Shown: positions 1 to 4,777, counted from the stretch's first letter. The stretch: DNA of 6,600 bases from Pyrobaculum sp. (GCA_020833205.1 JAJHQT010000048.1:1-6600), one strand, 5' to 3'. Notes: generated from the sequence alone by a model not told the origin. Numbers and translations: made by a program.

Positions 1-76
1 TGAACCCGGGTCACGGGCTCGAAAGGCCCACATCCTTGACCGGGCTAGACTACCGGTTGGGGTAGCTGTCTACGGC
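1..76 (-). tRNA. tRNA-Glu (anticodon UUC), intron-containing, 3' end outside window
   Basis: Read on the minus strand, this is a tRNA from position 1 of the acceptor stem (G at 76) into the T-loop (window base 1). After removal of an intron at 73-57 the parts are: acceptor 5' strand GCCCCGG (76-74 joined to 56-53), U8 A9, a D-stem GTCT pairing with GGAT, a D-loop with the conserved GG (41-40), an anticodon stem TGGGC/GCCCG, a seven-base loop CTTTCGA with anticodon TTC at 23-21, a four-base variable region, T-stem CCGGG and the start of the T-loop, TTCA. The anticodon reads GAA/GAG, so the isotype is glutamate. The 3' half of the T arm, the 3' acceptor strand and the discriminator base are not in the window. 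The continuation should supply CCCGG, then CCGGGGC, on the minus strand. Without the intron the first seven bases would be CAACCGG, an implausible acceptor for this isotype. Confidence 0.93.
57..73 (-). other. 17-nt tRNA intron at position 3/4 of the acceptor stem (BHB motif)
   Basis: The minus strand shows a textbook bulge-helix-bulge. Outer helix CCG (82-80) pairs with CGG (55-53). The four-base-pair central helix is GGGG (79-76) with CCCC (62-59). There are two three-base bulges, CCG (75-73) and AAC (58-56), and an inner helix TAG (72-70) with CTA (65-63) closed by an ACAG tetraloop. Cutting after the second base of each bulge, the usual rule for archaeal splicing endonuclease, excises 73-57 and joins G1C2C3 to C4C5G6G7. 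The outer helix and most of the central helix use bases upstream of tRNA position 1, so the motif exists only in a precursor that still has its 5' leader. Confidence 0.88.
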
Positions 77-93
77 CCCCGGACGGCCAGGGC
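77..93 (-). other. Predicted 5' leader of pre-tRNA-Glu, part of the splice motif
   Basis: A TATA box at 121-115 predicts transcription starting near 92-94 (minus), giving a leader of about 16 nt. Its last seven bases before G1, CCGGGG at 82-77 included, form one side of the BHB. The same CCGGGG is what the 3' acceptor strand of the mature tRNA must read, so the leader mimics that strand. The exact transcription start is inferred only from TATA spacing. Confidence 0.6.
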
Positions 94-114
94 GGGGTTT
101 AGATGTCTCTGGGG

Positions 115-121
115 TTAAAAA
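115..121 (-). promoter_or_regulatory. TATA box for tRNA-Glu
   Basis: TTTTTAA on the minus strand, centred about 26 nt before the predicted transcript start. It begins only a few bases after the stop codon of the preceding gene (stop at 127-125). The run of five T could also act as the poly-U termination signal of that upstream operon. Confidence 0.6.
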
Positions 122-124
122 CTT

Positions 125-412
125 TTACTCGCCTATGCATATGAACTTTAACAAGCCTTCCGTGAGTGCCCGGTACACTAGACATCTCTCTTCTTCTCCG
201 CTGCATTTCGCCTTGCAGATGATGTTGTAGCCGTCGATTTCGCACTCTACTTCGTAGGGCTCGCCGGTCTTGTCCATATGGCGGATGCCTACTCCGTACG
301 TCAACGCGGCTAGTAAAAGGTCTATTGGTCTTAGGGTTGTGAGATTGATTTCTTTTCCATCTATGATCACCCGTCCTTGTTCGAGTCTTATCTTATGGCT
401 CCTCTTGTGCAT
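125..412 (-). CDS. Small cysteine-containing hypothetical protein, third gene of the operon
   Basis: A 95-residue protein if it starts at the ATG at 412, which overlaps the end of the upstream iron-sulfur gene by 25 nt. A GTG at 370 (residue 15) is an equally possible start and removes the overlap. The open frame continues upstream to 907, but that part is arginine-rich and lies in the wrong frame of the ferredoxin-like gene, so it is not coding. The protein has five cysteines (57, 66, 70, 77, 92), no CxxC pair, no signal peptide and no membrane segment. The segment around residues 27-42 (RPIDLLLAALTYG) is reminiscent of the LLLAAL helix of OsmC-type proteins, but the rest is too short to claim that family. 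Its position in a tightly packed operon with two cysteine-rich proteins suggests a shared redox or metal role. I do not recognise a family. Confidence 0.72.
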   Translation of the reverse strand: MHKRSHKIRLEQGRVIIDGKEINLTTLRPIDLLLAALTYGVGIRHMDKTGEPYEVECEIDGYNIICKAKCSGEEERCLVYRALTEGLLKFICIGE

Positions 413-1281
413 AGTATGGCGCAGGCACTGCATCCAGTACAGGTGGGAAGTATTTGCGGCACGCCGGCGCGCGTCGGAGCGATGGCGGGGCACGCGGCCT
501 TGAGGCAGTCGCCGCACTTGTCGCATAACGTGGGGTCTACGACGTATTGGCGCTTTACATAGCCGTAGCCCGTTATGCGGGTCTTGAGGAGATTGCAGGG
601 GTCTCCTGCCTCGTCTAACACGACGACGTATCCGCCCGCCTCGACGAGCTGCTGGGTTATGTGGTCTCGGGTCTTCGCCACAGCGATTACGGGGCCCGCC
701 TCGTAGCCGCCCATCAACATCCCCAGCGCCAACGCGCTTGCCTTCAGCGGAGGCAGGTAGACGTCGACGACTTCGGCGACTTCGCTGGGCTCGTGTCCCG
801 TGGGTATGACCATGTAGTCGGGCGGGGGGACGGCGGCTGGCTGGAGCCTGACGTCTGACACGACTATGGGCACGGCGTCTAGCGGCTTCAACAGTCGGTA
901 GAGGCAAGCCATGAGTGGGAGGAGCTCGTGGCCTATAGACGGCTTCTGGCCGTTTTTAGCCCAGCGCCACGGCTTCATGTAGTGTTTATTGAAGGTGGAC
1001 ACCCTCCGCCGCGTGGCTGGAGGAGTGGGCCCTTCGTAGCCCACTGGCGTGGAGTAGATCTCTGAGTGGTCTTTGGCTTTTTCTACGTCGTCGAAGCAGG
1101 GAAGCCCCGGCGGGCACGGAGAGATGAGGAGCGCCCCCCACACGGCCTCCTTGGCCGCCTCCAGCGCCGCCGCGCTTGGTTTCGCCTTGACGAGAACTTG
1201 TCTAAAGGTGATAGATAGGCCTACCGCCATGGCGAGTCTCTCGTCGTCTGTATATGCGCCGTCGATTATGAACTCTATCAT
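388..1281 (-). CDS. Iron-sulfur protein with C-terminal two-[4Fe-4S] domain like IorA
   Basis: A 297-residue protein. The last 45 residues carry two cluster motifs: C253-x2-C256-x2-C259-x4-C264-P and C281-x2-C284-x2-C287-x3-C291. The C-x2-C-x2-C-x4-CPAI form, preceded by a YVVDP stretch, closely resembles the C-terminal ferredoxin domain of indolepyruvate ferredoxin oxidoreductase alpha subunit (IorA). IorA itself is about twice as long and has two thiamine-diphosphate-binding domains. None is evident here, so it is not a full IorA. Residues 1-250 match nothing I recognise; they contain four more cysteines (56, 62, 126, 229) and a VVLDEAGDPC stretch at about 220-229. The last cluster motif has Thr instead of the usual Pro after C291. 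The start codon overlaps the upstream YkgJ-like stop by 4 nt (ATGA), indicating translational coupling. It is probably a cytosolic electron-transfer subunit; its partner enzyme is unknown. Confidence 0.85.
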   Translation of the reverse strand: MIEFIIDGAYTDDERLAMAVGLSITFRQVLVKAKPSAAALEAAKEAVWGALLISPCPPGLPCFDDVEKAKDHSEIYSTPVGYEGPTPPATRRRVSTFNKHYMKPWRWAKNGQKPSIGHELLPLMACLYRLLKPLDAVPIVVSDVRLQPAAVPPPDYMVIPTGHEPSEVAEVVDVYLPPLKASALALGMLMGGYEAGPVIAVAKTRDHITQQLVEAGGYVVVLDEAGDPCNLLKTRITGYGYVKRQYVVDPTLCDKCGDCLKAACPAIAPTRAGVPQILPTCTGCSACAILCTRGAIR

Positions 1282-1709
1282 GTGATTCTGAGCCTTATTA
1301 TAAGTTTTTTCAATGCTTCTTTCTCCGTGGGGAAGTAGTCAAGTGGCTTAGGCCCGTTGTGCCTCACCCAGAGACACTTCTCGGAGAGGTATACCTCACC
1401 TGTCTTGAGGTTGAGGACCAAGGGGTACATCCGGCAGGCAAGCGGCTTCTTTTCATGAATTATACATCTGCCTCTGTAGAAGGGGCACCACCCCTCGATT
1501 ACCCACTTGTAGAGCTTCACGCCGTTGTACTCGCCGTAGGGCTCAAACCTAAGCCTTACGCCGAGTCTCTCGGCCTCTTGCGTCAAGGTCCGTATTTCGT
1601 GTTCCAGCACCACAGGCATGTCTTCAAAGCTTTCAAACTTGCAACAGTCCGAGGGACAGCCTATCGGGCAGCTAAACACGGCGAAGCTTGAAGACGGTTT
1701 AAAAACCAT
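1278..1709 (-). CDS. YkgJ-family cysteine-cluster (zinc/iron-chelating) protein
   Basis: A 143-residue protein counted from the ATG at 1709. Eight cysteines fit the YkgJ/UPF0153 pattern: C14-x3-C18-x3-C22-C23 near the N-terminus, then C75 and C82, the hallmark C82-x9-C92-R-x-Y-P, and C112. The family is thought to bind a metal or an iron-sulfur cluster; its biochemical role is poorly defined. It is the first gene of a three-gene operon and overlaps the next start by 4 nt. The start is questionable. A strong TATA box, TTTTTAAA, lies at 1705-1698, inside codons 2-4 of the ATG frame, and an in-frame GTG sits at 1679, about 23 nt from the centre of that box. If transcription is leaderless, as for its neighbours, the true product starts at GTG 1679 (133 residues) with the first cysteine at residue 4. 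Confidence 0.88.
   Translation of the reverse strand: MVFKPSSSFAVFSCPIGCPSDCCKFESFEDMPVVLEHEIRTLTQEAERLGVRLRFEPYGEYNGVKLYKWVIEGWCPFYRGRCIIHEKKPLACRMYPLVLNLKTGEVYLSEKCLWVRHNGPKPLDYFPTEKEALKKLIIRLRIT
1698..1705 (-). promoter_or_regulatory. TATA box of the YkgJ operon, inside the longest reading frame
   Basis: TTTTTAAA on the minus strand, centred about 22.5 nt before the in-frame GTG at 1679, which matches the 21-25 nt spacing at the other leaderless genes here. No equally good box lies 22-26 nt before the ATG at 1709. This argues for the GTG as the real start. Confidence 0.55.
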
Positions 1710-1911
1710 ACTGCGTTTACAAATATACAGATATCTCTAGTCGATCATCTATTTACGTAGAGATAAGCTGGCTAAGATATTAGTAAATTTACTTAACTTG
1801 AATAACCTCTTAATATATGTTGTATTTGGCATGATTGCTCTTAGAAACCTTAAAGTATAGATCTATAAACATATAAAGAAATCTTTAAATAAACATCCAC
1901 ATAAGACGCCC
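1710..1911. other. AT-rich divergent spacer with short palindromes
   Basis: This 200-nt spacer separates the minus-strand operon from the plus-strand genes and is much richer in A+T than the flanking coding DNA. It contains a perfect 12-bp palindrome AGTAAATTTACT (1782-1793), another TATAGATCTATA (1856-1867), and an 8-bp inverted repeat, TATCTCTA (1732-1739) with TAGAGATA (1758-1765). No open frame of credible length or tRNA is visible, and I found no C/D-box motif pair. It may hold regulator sites or simply be a duplex-unstable promoter region. Confidence 0.5.
1884..1891 (+). promoter_or_regulatory. TATA box of the lysine-rich micro-ORF
   Basis: TTTAAATA, preceded by C, centred 24.5 nt before the ATG at 1912. 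This is the same spacing as the eL14 promoter downstream, so an independent leaderless transcript starting at the micro-ORF ATG is predicted. Confidence 0.6.
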
Positions 1912-1962
1912 ATGAAGAAAGAGAAGAAGGAGGAGAAGAAAGAAGAGAAGAAGAAGAGATAA
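1912..1962 (+). CDS. Candidate 16-residue Lys/Glu micro-protein
   Basis: An ATG-to-TAA frame encoding MKKEKKEEKKEEKKKR. After Met it contains only Lys, Glu and a terminal Arg. The DNA from 1914 to 1959 is an uninterrupted 46-nt purine tract. A well-placed TATA box at 1884-1891 puts the expected transcript start at the ATG, and a second, separate TATA box for eL14 begins 18 nt after the stop. The composition suggests a charged helix or a disordered nucleic-acid-binding or ribosome-associated peptide. It is not eL41, whose peptide is nearly all Arg/Lys and lacks Glu. The alternatives are a purine-rich small RNA, or a chance short frame in low-complexity sequence. I see the frame and promoter directly; translation is inferred. 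Confidence 0.45.
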   Translation: MKKEKKEEKKEEKKKR

Positions 1963-1980
1963 CGATCTAACGCGCTAAGA

Positions 1981-1989
1981 TTTTTAAAT
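1981..1989 (+). promoter_or_regulatory. TATA box of the eL14–cbf5 operon
   Basis: TTTTTAAAT centred about 24 nt before the eL14 ATG at 2009. The gap between box and start is a pure pyrimidine run (1989-2008), so there is no Shine-Dalgarno sequence and the mRNA should be leaderless. Confidence 0.75.
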
Positions 1990-2008
1990 CCCCCCTCTTT
2001 TTCCCCCT

Positions 2009-2320
2009 ATGGTGAAGGTCATCGACGTCGGGCGGGTTGTAGTTAAAGTTTTAGGTAGAGAGGCGGGGAGGAAAGCCGTAGTTGTTGACATAGTAGATGA
2101 GAACTACGTCGTGGTTACTGGGCCGAAGTCTCTTACTGGCGTTAGGCGGAGGCGGGTTAACATAAACCACATCGAGCCGACAGACAAGAAGGTTGAGATA
2201 AAGAGGGGCGCCTCTGACGAGGATGTGTTGAAGGCGATTGAGGCGGCGGGTCTCGTTGAGTATATGCGTGAAAAGGTGAGGCCTCAGTTTTTTGGCATAA
2301 CGAAGGCTGAAGTTAGGTGA
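2009..2320 (+). CDS. rpl14e: 50S ribosomal protein L14e (eL14)
   Basis: A 103-residue basic protein of the large ribosomal subunit. The N-terminal half is a KOW/SH3-like barrel: [18 protein letters not shown], then [16 protein letters not shown], typical of archaeal eL14. It is followed by the [13 protein letters not shown] stretch and a C-terminal helix (about residues 66-90). The length is normal for the archaeal family. The ATG at 2009 follows its TATA box by about 24 nt with no leader. The stop TGA overlaps the cbf5 GTG start by 4 nt, so the two proteins are translated from one message. The pairing of eL14 with Cbf5 is well known in archaea and links ribosome assembly with rRNA pseudouridylation. 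Confidence 0.95.
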   Translation: MVKVIDVGRVVVKVLGREAGRKAVVVDIVDENYVVVTGPKSLTGVRRRRVNINHIEPTDKKVEIKRGASDEDVLKAIEAAGLVEYMREKVRPQFFGITKAEVR

Positions 2321-3327
2321 AGTGCGTAAGTAGAGAAGTCTTTGTAAAAATCGAGGAGGAGACGAACCCAGAGTGGGGCAGGCCTCCTTCTCAGAGACCT
2401 ACCGACGAGTACATCAAGTATTCGCTTGTGTTGATCGACAAGCCAAGGGGGCCTAGCAGTCATGAAGTCGCCGCTTGGGTTAAGAAGATTCTTGGAGTCG
2501 AACGGGCCGGTCACGCGGGGACTTTAGATCCTAAGGTCTCCGGCGTCTTGCCCATCGCGGTGGCTGAAGGCACTAAGGTGCTCATGGCTCTTTCTAGATC
2601 CGACAAGGTGTATGTAGCCGTGGCGAAGTTCCACGGCGATGTAGACGTCGAGAGGCTGAGGGCTGTTTTACAAGAGCTTCAAGGCGTAATATATCAAAAG
2701 CCCCCTCTCCGCTCCGCGGTAAAGAGACAGCTTAGAACCAGGCGCGTGTATTCTCTAGAGTTGCTTGAGGTTGATGGGAGGTACGCCGTGATAAAGATGC
2801 ACGTGGAGGCCGGGACTTATGCGCGTAAGATCATCCACGACATAGGCGAGATCTTGGGGGTTGGGGCCAACATGAGGGAGTTGAGGCGCGTGGCTGTGTC
2901 TTGCTTCACCGAAGACGAGACCGTGACTCTGCAAGACTTGGCTGACGCTTATTACATCTGGAGGAGATACGGCGACGACACGTATCTGCGGAGAGTGCTT
3001 CTGCCAATTGAAGAAATCGCGCGACACCTGCCGAAGATTTGGGTGCGGGACAGCGCGGTGGACGCCTTATGCCACGGCGCGCCTCTTGCGGCGCCTGGCG
3101 TCGCCAAGTTCGAACATCCCTTCTCCCGCGGCGACTTAGTGGCGTTTTTTACGCTGAAGGGAGAGCTCATAGGCGTAGGTAAGGCGTTGGTAGACAGCGA
3201 GGAGGTCAAGAATATGGCGAAAGGCCTCGTGGCGAGGACCGACAGAGTCGTCATGCGGCGCGGGACCTACCCATCTTTGTGGAAAAGGAGGGAGTCGACA
3301 AGAGAGGTAGGGGGAGGTAAGAAGTAG
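2317..3327 (+). CDS. truB: Cbf5, archaeal tRNA/rRNA pseudouridine synthase (H/ACA RNP catalytic subunit)
   Basis: A 336-residue TruB-family enzyme that isomerises uridine to pseudouridine. With Nop10, Gar1 and L7Ae it forms the H/ACA guide RNP, and it can also act alone on tRNA U55. Visible motifs are the typical N-terminal extension with an [10 protein letters not shown] stretch (15-24), [10 protein letters not shown] (42-51), the catalytic loop GHAGTLDP with Asp71, the PPLRSAVKR substrate motif, [17 protein letters not shown], and a C-terminal PUA domain from roughly residue 240 to 320 for the guide-RNA ACA end. It ends in a basic tail, [14 protein letters not shown]. The GTG start at 2317 overlaps the eL14 stop and gives the expected N-terminus. 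The archaeal gene is usually called truB or cbf5. A strong RNA-like hairpin lies 29 nt downstream. Confidence 0.96.
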   Translation: MKCVSREVFVKIEEETNPEWGRPPSQRPTDEYIKYSLVLIDKPRGPSSHEVAAWVKKILGVERAGHAGTLDPKVSGVLPIAVAEGTKVLMALSRSDKVYVAVAKFHGDVDVERLRAVLQELQGVIYQKPPLRSAVKRQLRTRRVYSLELLEVDGRYAVIKMHVEAGTYARKIIHDIGEILGVGANMRELRRVAVSCFTEDETVTLQDLADAYYIWRRYGDDTYLRRVLLPIEEIARHLPKIWVRDSAVDALCHGAPLAAPGVAKFEHPFSRGDLVAFFTLKGELIGVGKALVDSEEVKNMAKGLVARTDRVVMRRGTYPSLWKRRESTREVGGGKK

Positions 3328-3356
3328 TTGAGAGCTTTATCCGCGTTATAAGACAA

Positions 3357-3387
3357 CCTCCGCAATGTGCGGCGAACGTTGCGGGGG
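3357..3387 (+). terminator. 12-bp hairpin after cbf5: terminator or structured small RNA
   Basis: CCTCCGCAATGT (3357-3368) pairs along its full length with ACGTTGCGGGGG (3376-3387), closing a seven-base loop, GCGGCGA. Two of the pairs are G·U (3359·3385 and 3366·3378). They would become A·C on the opposite strand, so the structure favours plus-strand RNA. The T-containing stretch GTTTAAATGTTTT follows, which could be a termination signal for the eL14–cbf5 message. A structured small RNA is the alternative. I see no clear ACA box at the right distance to call it an H/ACA guide. Confidence 0.5.
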
Positions 3388-3445
3388 ACTGTTTAAATGT
3401 TTTCGCATGTGGACTTGTGGCGACTGGTAGGGAAAGGGGGCAAAG

Positions 3446-3453
3446 CTTAAAAA
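3446..3453 (+). promoter_or_regulatory. TATA box of the DUF211–VIT operon
   Basis: CTTAAAAA centred about 23.5 nt before the GTG at 3473, consistent with a leaderless message. Another TATA-like TTTAAAT at 3392-3398 has no obvious protein gene at the right distance. Confidence 0.6.
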
Positions 3454-3472
3454 CGTATTCGTATAGATAAAT

Positions 3473-3766
3473 GTGGGGCAACGTCCGCCCATACGTCGTA
3501 TTGTTATAGATGCGGCAATCCCCACGAAGGGGGTTACCATAGTTGACGTTGCCAGTGAGTTGTACAAGGTGGCGGGTGTAAAGGCTGTTCGTATTACTGT
3601 AGACGACGTAGATGTGGACGTGTTGGGTTTGGCGATAGTGGTCGAGGGGGTCGACATAGACTACGGCGAGTTGGAGGAGGTGCTTGAGAAGGTTGGTGGG
3701 GTTGTGCACTCCATCGACGAGGTGGTGGTCGGCGAGTACGTGCCTGAGGCTGGGACGACGGCGTGA
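3473..3766 (+). CDS. DUF211 family protein
   Basis: A 97-residue small alpha/beta protein with an alternating strand and helix pattern typical of archaeal DUF211: a first strand IRRIVIDAAIPTKGVTIVDVA, a helix ending KVAGVKAVRITVDDVDVDV, a central strand VVEGVDIDYGELEEVLEKVGG and a terminal strand VHSIDEVVVGEYV. The fold resembles ferredoxin-like ACT or metal-binding modules. No enzymatic motif or cysteine is present. The function is not established. The GTG start at 3473 is the only one in this frame close to the TATA-predicted transcript start; a nearby ATG at 3471 is out of frame. Its stop overlaps the start of a VIT-like membrane protein by 4 nt (GTGA), so it may be a cytosolic regulator or sensor for that transporter. 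That role is inferred from context. Confidence 0.88.
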   Translation: MGQRPPIRRIVIDAAIPTKGVTIVDVASELYKVAGVKAVRITVDDVDVDVLGLAIVVEGVDIDYGELEEVLEKVGGVVHSIDEVVVGEYVPEAGTTA

Positions 3767-4260
3767 GGTACCTAGTCCTCGGCGTAGTAGACGGGTTAAT
3801 TACGGCAGGTACGCTTTCGGCCTCGTTGATGTTTAGCGGCGGCGTCATAGATATAGAGTTTGCCCTCGCACTTTCTGTAGTTGTGGCGTCTATAAACGCC
3901 CTCATCGCCCTAGTGGCGGAGTTCTCCCACCAGATGAGAGAAGTCCGCGAGGTTATCTACAGGGTATCGCTTAGAGAAAGACGTGGCAGATGGACGCTTG
4001 TCCACAGCCGCGCGTTTTACGACACATTGAAGTCTGCGTTGGGTAGTTTTGTGTCTTCTCTCGTGGGCGCCCTTGCGGTTTTGATCCCGGCGTCTTACAT
4101 GCCGCAGGCCGCGTTATTAGCCGTAGCGGCGACTATCGTAGTGATCAGTCTTCTGCTTGCCGGCGGGTCTTGGGTGGAGTTTATTCAATTCGCCGCGTTG
4201 CTCTCTTTAGCCGTGGCGTTCGGCCTCCTAGTGGGGTTAGCATTTCCGGTAATTAAGTGA
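3763..4260 (+). CDS. VIT1/CCC1-like integral membrane protein (TIGR00267-type)
   Basis: A 165-residue protein with five predicted membrane helices at about residues 3-25, 32-54, 90-110, 113-134 and 139-161. Between helices 2 and 3 is a charged cytosolic segment (55-85: many Glu, Arg and His). The N-terminal LVLGVVDGLITAGTLSASL matches the conserved nDGL motif of the VIT/CCC1 iron-manganese transporter family. Five helices and this length fit the archaeal members often called TIGR00267. The eukaryotic VIT1 protein exports Fe2+ or Mn2+ from the cytosol into the vacuole; an archaeal member may export or store metal, but the substrate is unknown here. Translation is coupled to the upstream DUF211 gene through a GTGA overlap. 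There is no signal peptide beyond helix 1. Confidence 0.82.
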   Translation: MRYLVLGVVDGLITAGTLSASLMFSGGVIDIEFALALSVVVASINALIALVAEFSHQMREVREVIYRVSLRERRGRWTLVHSRAFYDTLKSALGSFVSSLVGALAVLIPASYMPQAALLAVAATIVVISLLLAGGSWVEFIQFAALLSLAVAFGLLVGLAFPVIK

Positions 4261-4280
4261 TCTTTTGAGAGGGGCGGAGG

Positions 4281-4289
4281 TTATTTAAA
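4281..4289 (+). promoter_or_regulatory. TATA box of the 152-aa hypothetical gene
   Basis: TTATTTAAA centred about 22 nt before the GTG at 4307. The interval has no Shine-Dalgarno sequence, so leaderless transcription is expected. An ATG at 4299 is in another frame and soon reaches a stop. Confidence 0.6.
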
Positions 4290-4306
4290 CACATCAATGT
4301 ATTTAC

Positions 4307-4765
4307 GTGGCCACTTTACCTGTAGAATATCTAAGAACTACACGGCTCTTTCGGGAGAGGGTTAACAACTTCGAGATCATCTCCTTCGAGGTGCCCACCC
4401 ACAAGTATTTTTCGCGGAATGAGATACCATACCTCGCCACAGCTCTTGACGTAGATTTTCGTAAGTTGGAGAACATGATATCTGATATGAAGTATGGACG
4501 GGTCGTGGTGGAGAAGCTATGGGCGTATAGGCTAGACGCGGACATCATACGGGAGAGTAAAAAAGTCCTACTTCCCGACTTGGCCAGCAACAAGGTAGAC
4601 GGGGAGGTCGATGAGTATGAGGATTTCAAAGTTTTAAAAATCCACGTGGGGGAGTTGAAGGAGTATGTGAGGATATTTGTCAAAATTTTGCAAGGCTACA
4701 AAGAGGTGATAATTTACAAGAAGCCGCCGCATCCGGCGTTGGTACGGTACGTGGCCTACCTCTAG
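4307..4765 (+). CDS. Hypothetical protein, unrecognised
   Basis: A 152-residue soluble protein starting at a GTG with a well-placed TATA box. I recognise no family. It has no cysteine, no nucleotide-binding motif, no signal peptide and no membrane helix. The sequence is rich in charged residues and has a plausible alpha/beta pattern. Residues 35-60 (YFSRNEIPYLATALDVDFRKLENMI, in part) look like a short helix-turn-helix-like segment, but this is weak. Residues 108-127 (VLKIHVGELKEYVRIFVKIL) look like a strand followed by a helix. Its own promoter upstream and a separate promoter for the next gene suggest a single-gene transcript. Neither neighbour suggests a role. Its codon use looks like the neighbouring genes, so it is not obviously acquired DNA. 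Confidence 0.75.
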   Translation: MATLPVEYLRTTRLFRERVNNFEIISFEVPTHKYFSRNEIPYLATALDVDFRKLENMISDMKYGRVVVEKLWAYRLDADIIRESKKVLLPDLASNKVDGEVDEYEDFKVLKIHVGELKEYVRIFVKILQGYKEVIIYKKPPHPALVRYVAYL

Positions 4766-4777
4766 GCTCTGCGTCAA

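Noticed and set aside
57..76. Reading the tRNA as intron-less with acceptor CAACCGG
   Set aside because: A complete BHB motif is present and its removal yields a normal acceptor strand starting with G.
413..907. Long minus-strand frame upstream of the small cysteine protein, arginine-rich
   Set aside because: It is an alternative frame of the iron-sulfur gene, with a low-complexity Arg/Pro-rich translation and no domain. Only the part downstream of about 412 has normal protein character.
388..1281. Calling the iron-sulfur protein a full IorA
   Set aside because: It is about half the length and shows no thiamine-diphosphate motif; only the C-terminal cluster domain matches.
1270..1290. GTGATTCTGA near the YkgJ stop as box C/D of a small RNA
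   Set aside because: Box C does not match RTGATGA and no second C'/D' pair at proper spacing was found; no TGATGA occurs in the intergenic parts on either strand.
3251..3709. Minus-strand frames opposite cbf5's end and DUF211
   Set aside because: Their translations are Thr/Ser/Asn/His-rich and without motifs; they mirror the DUF211 gene and spacer, and have no promoter.
3592..3905. Minus-strand Pro/Arg/Ser/Thr-rich frame opposite DUF211 and the VIT-like gene
   Set aside because: Low-complexity translation, lies opposite two overlapping genes with recognisable families.
4303..4683. Minus-strand frame opposite the 152-aa gene
   Set aside because: Ser/Thr-rich antisense shadow; the plus-strand frame has a promoter and balanced composition.
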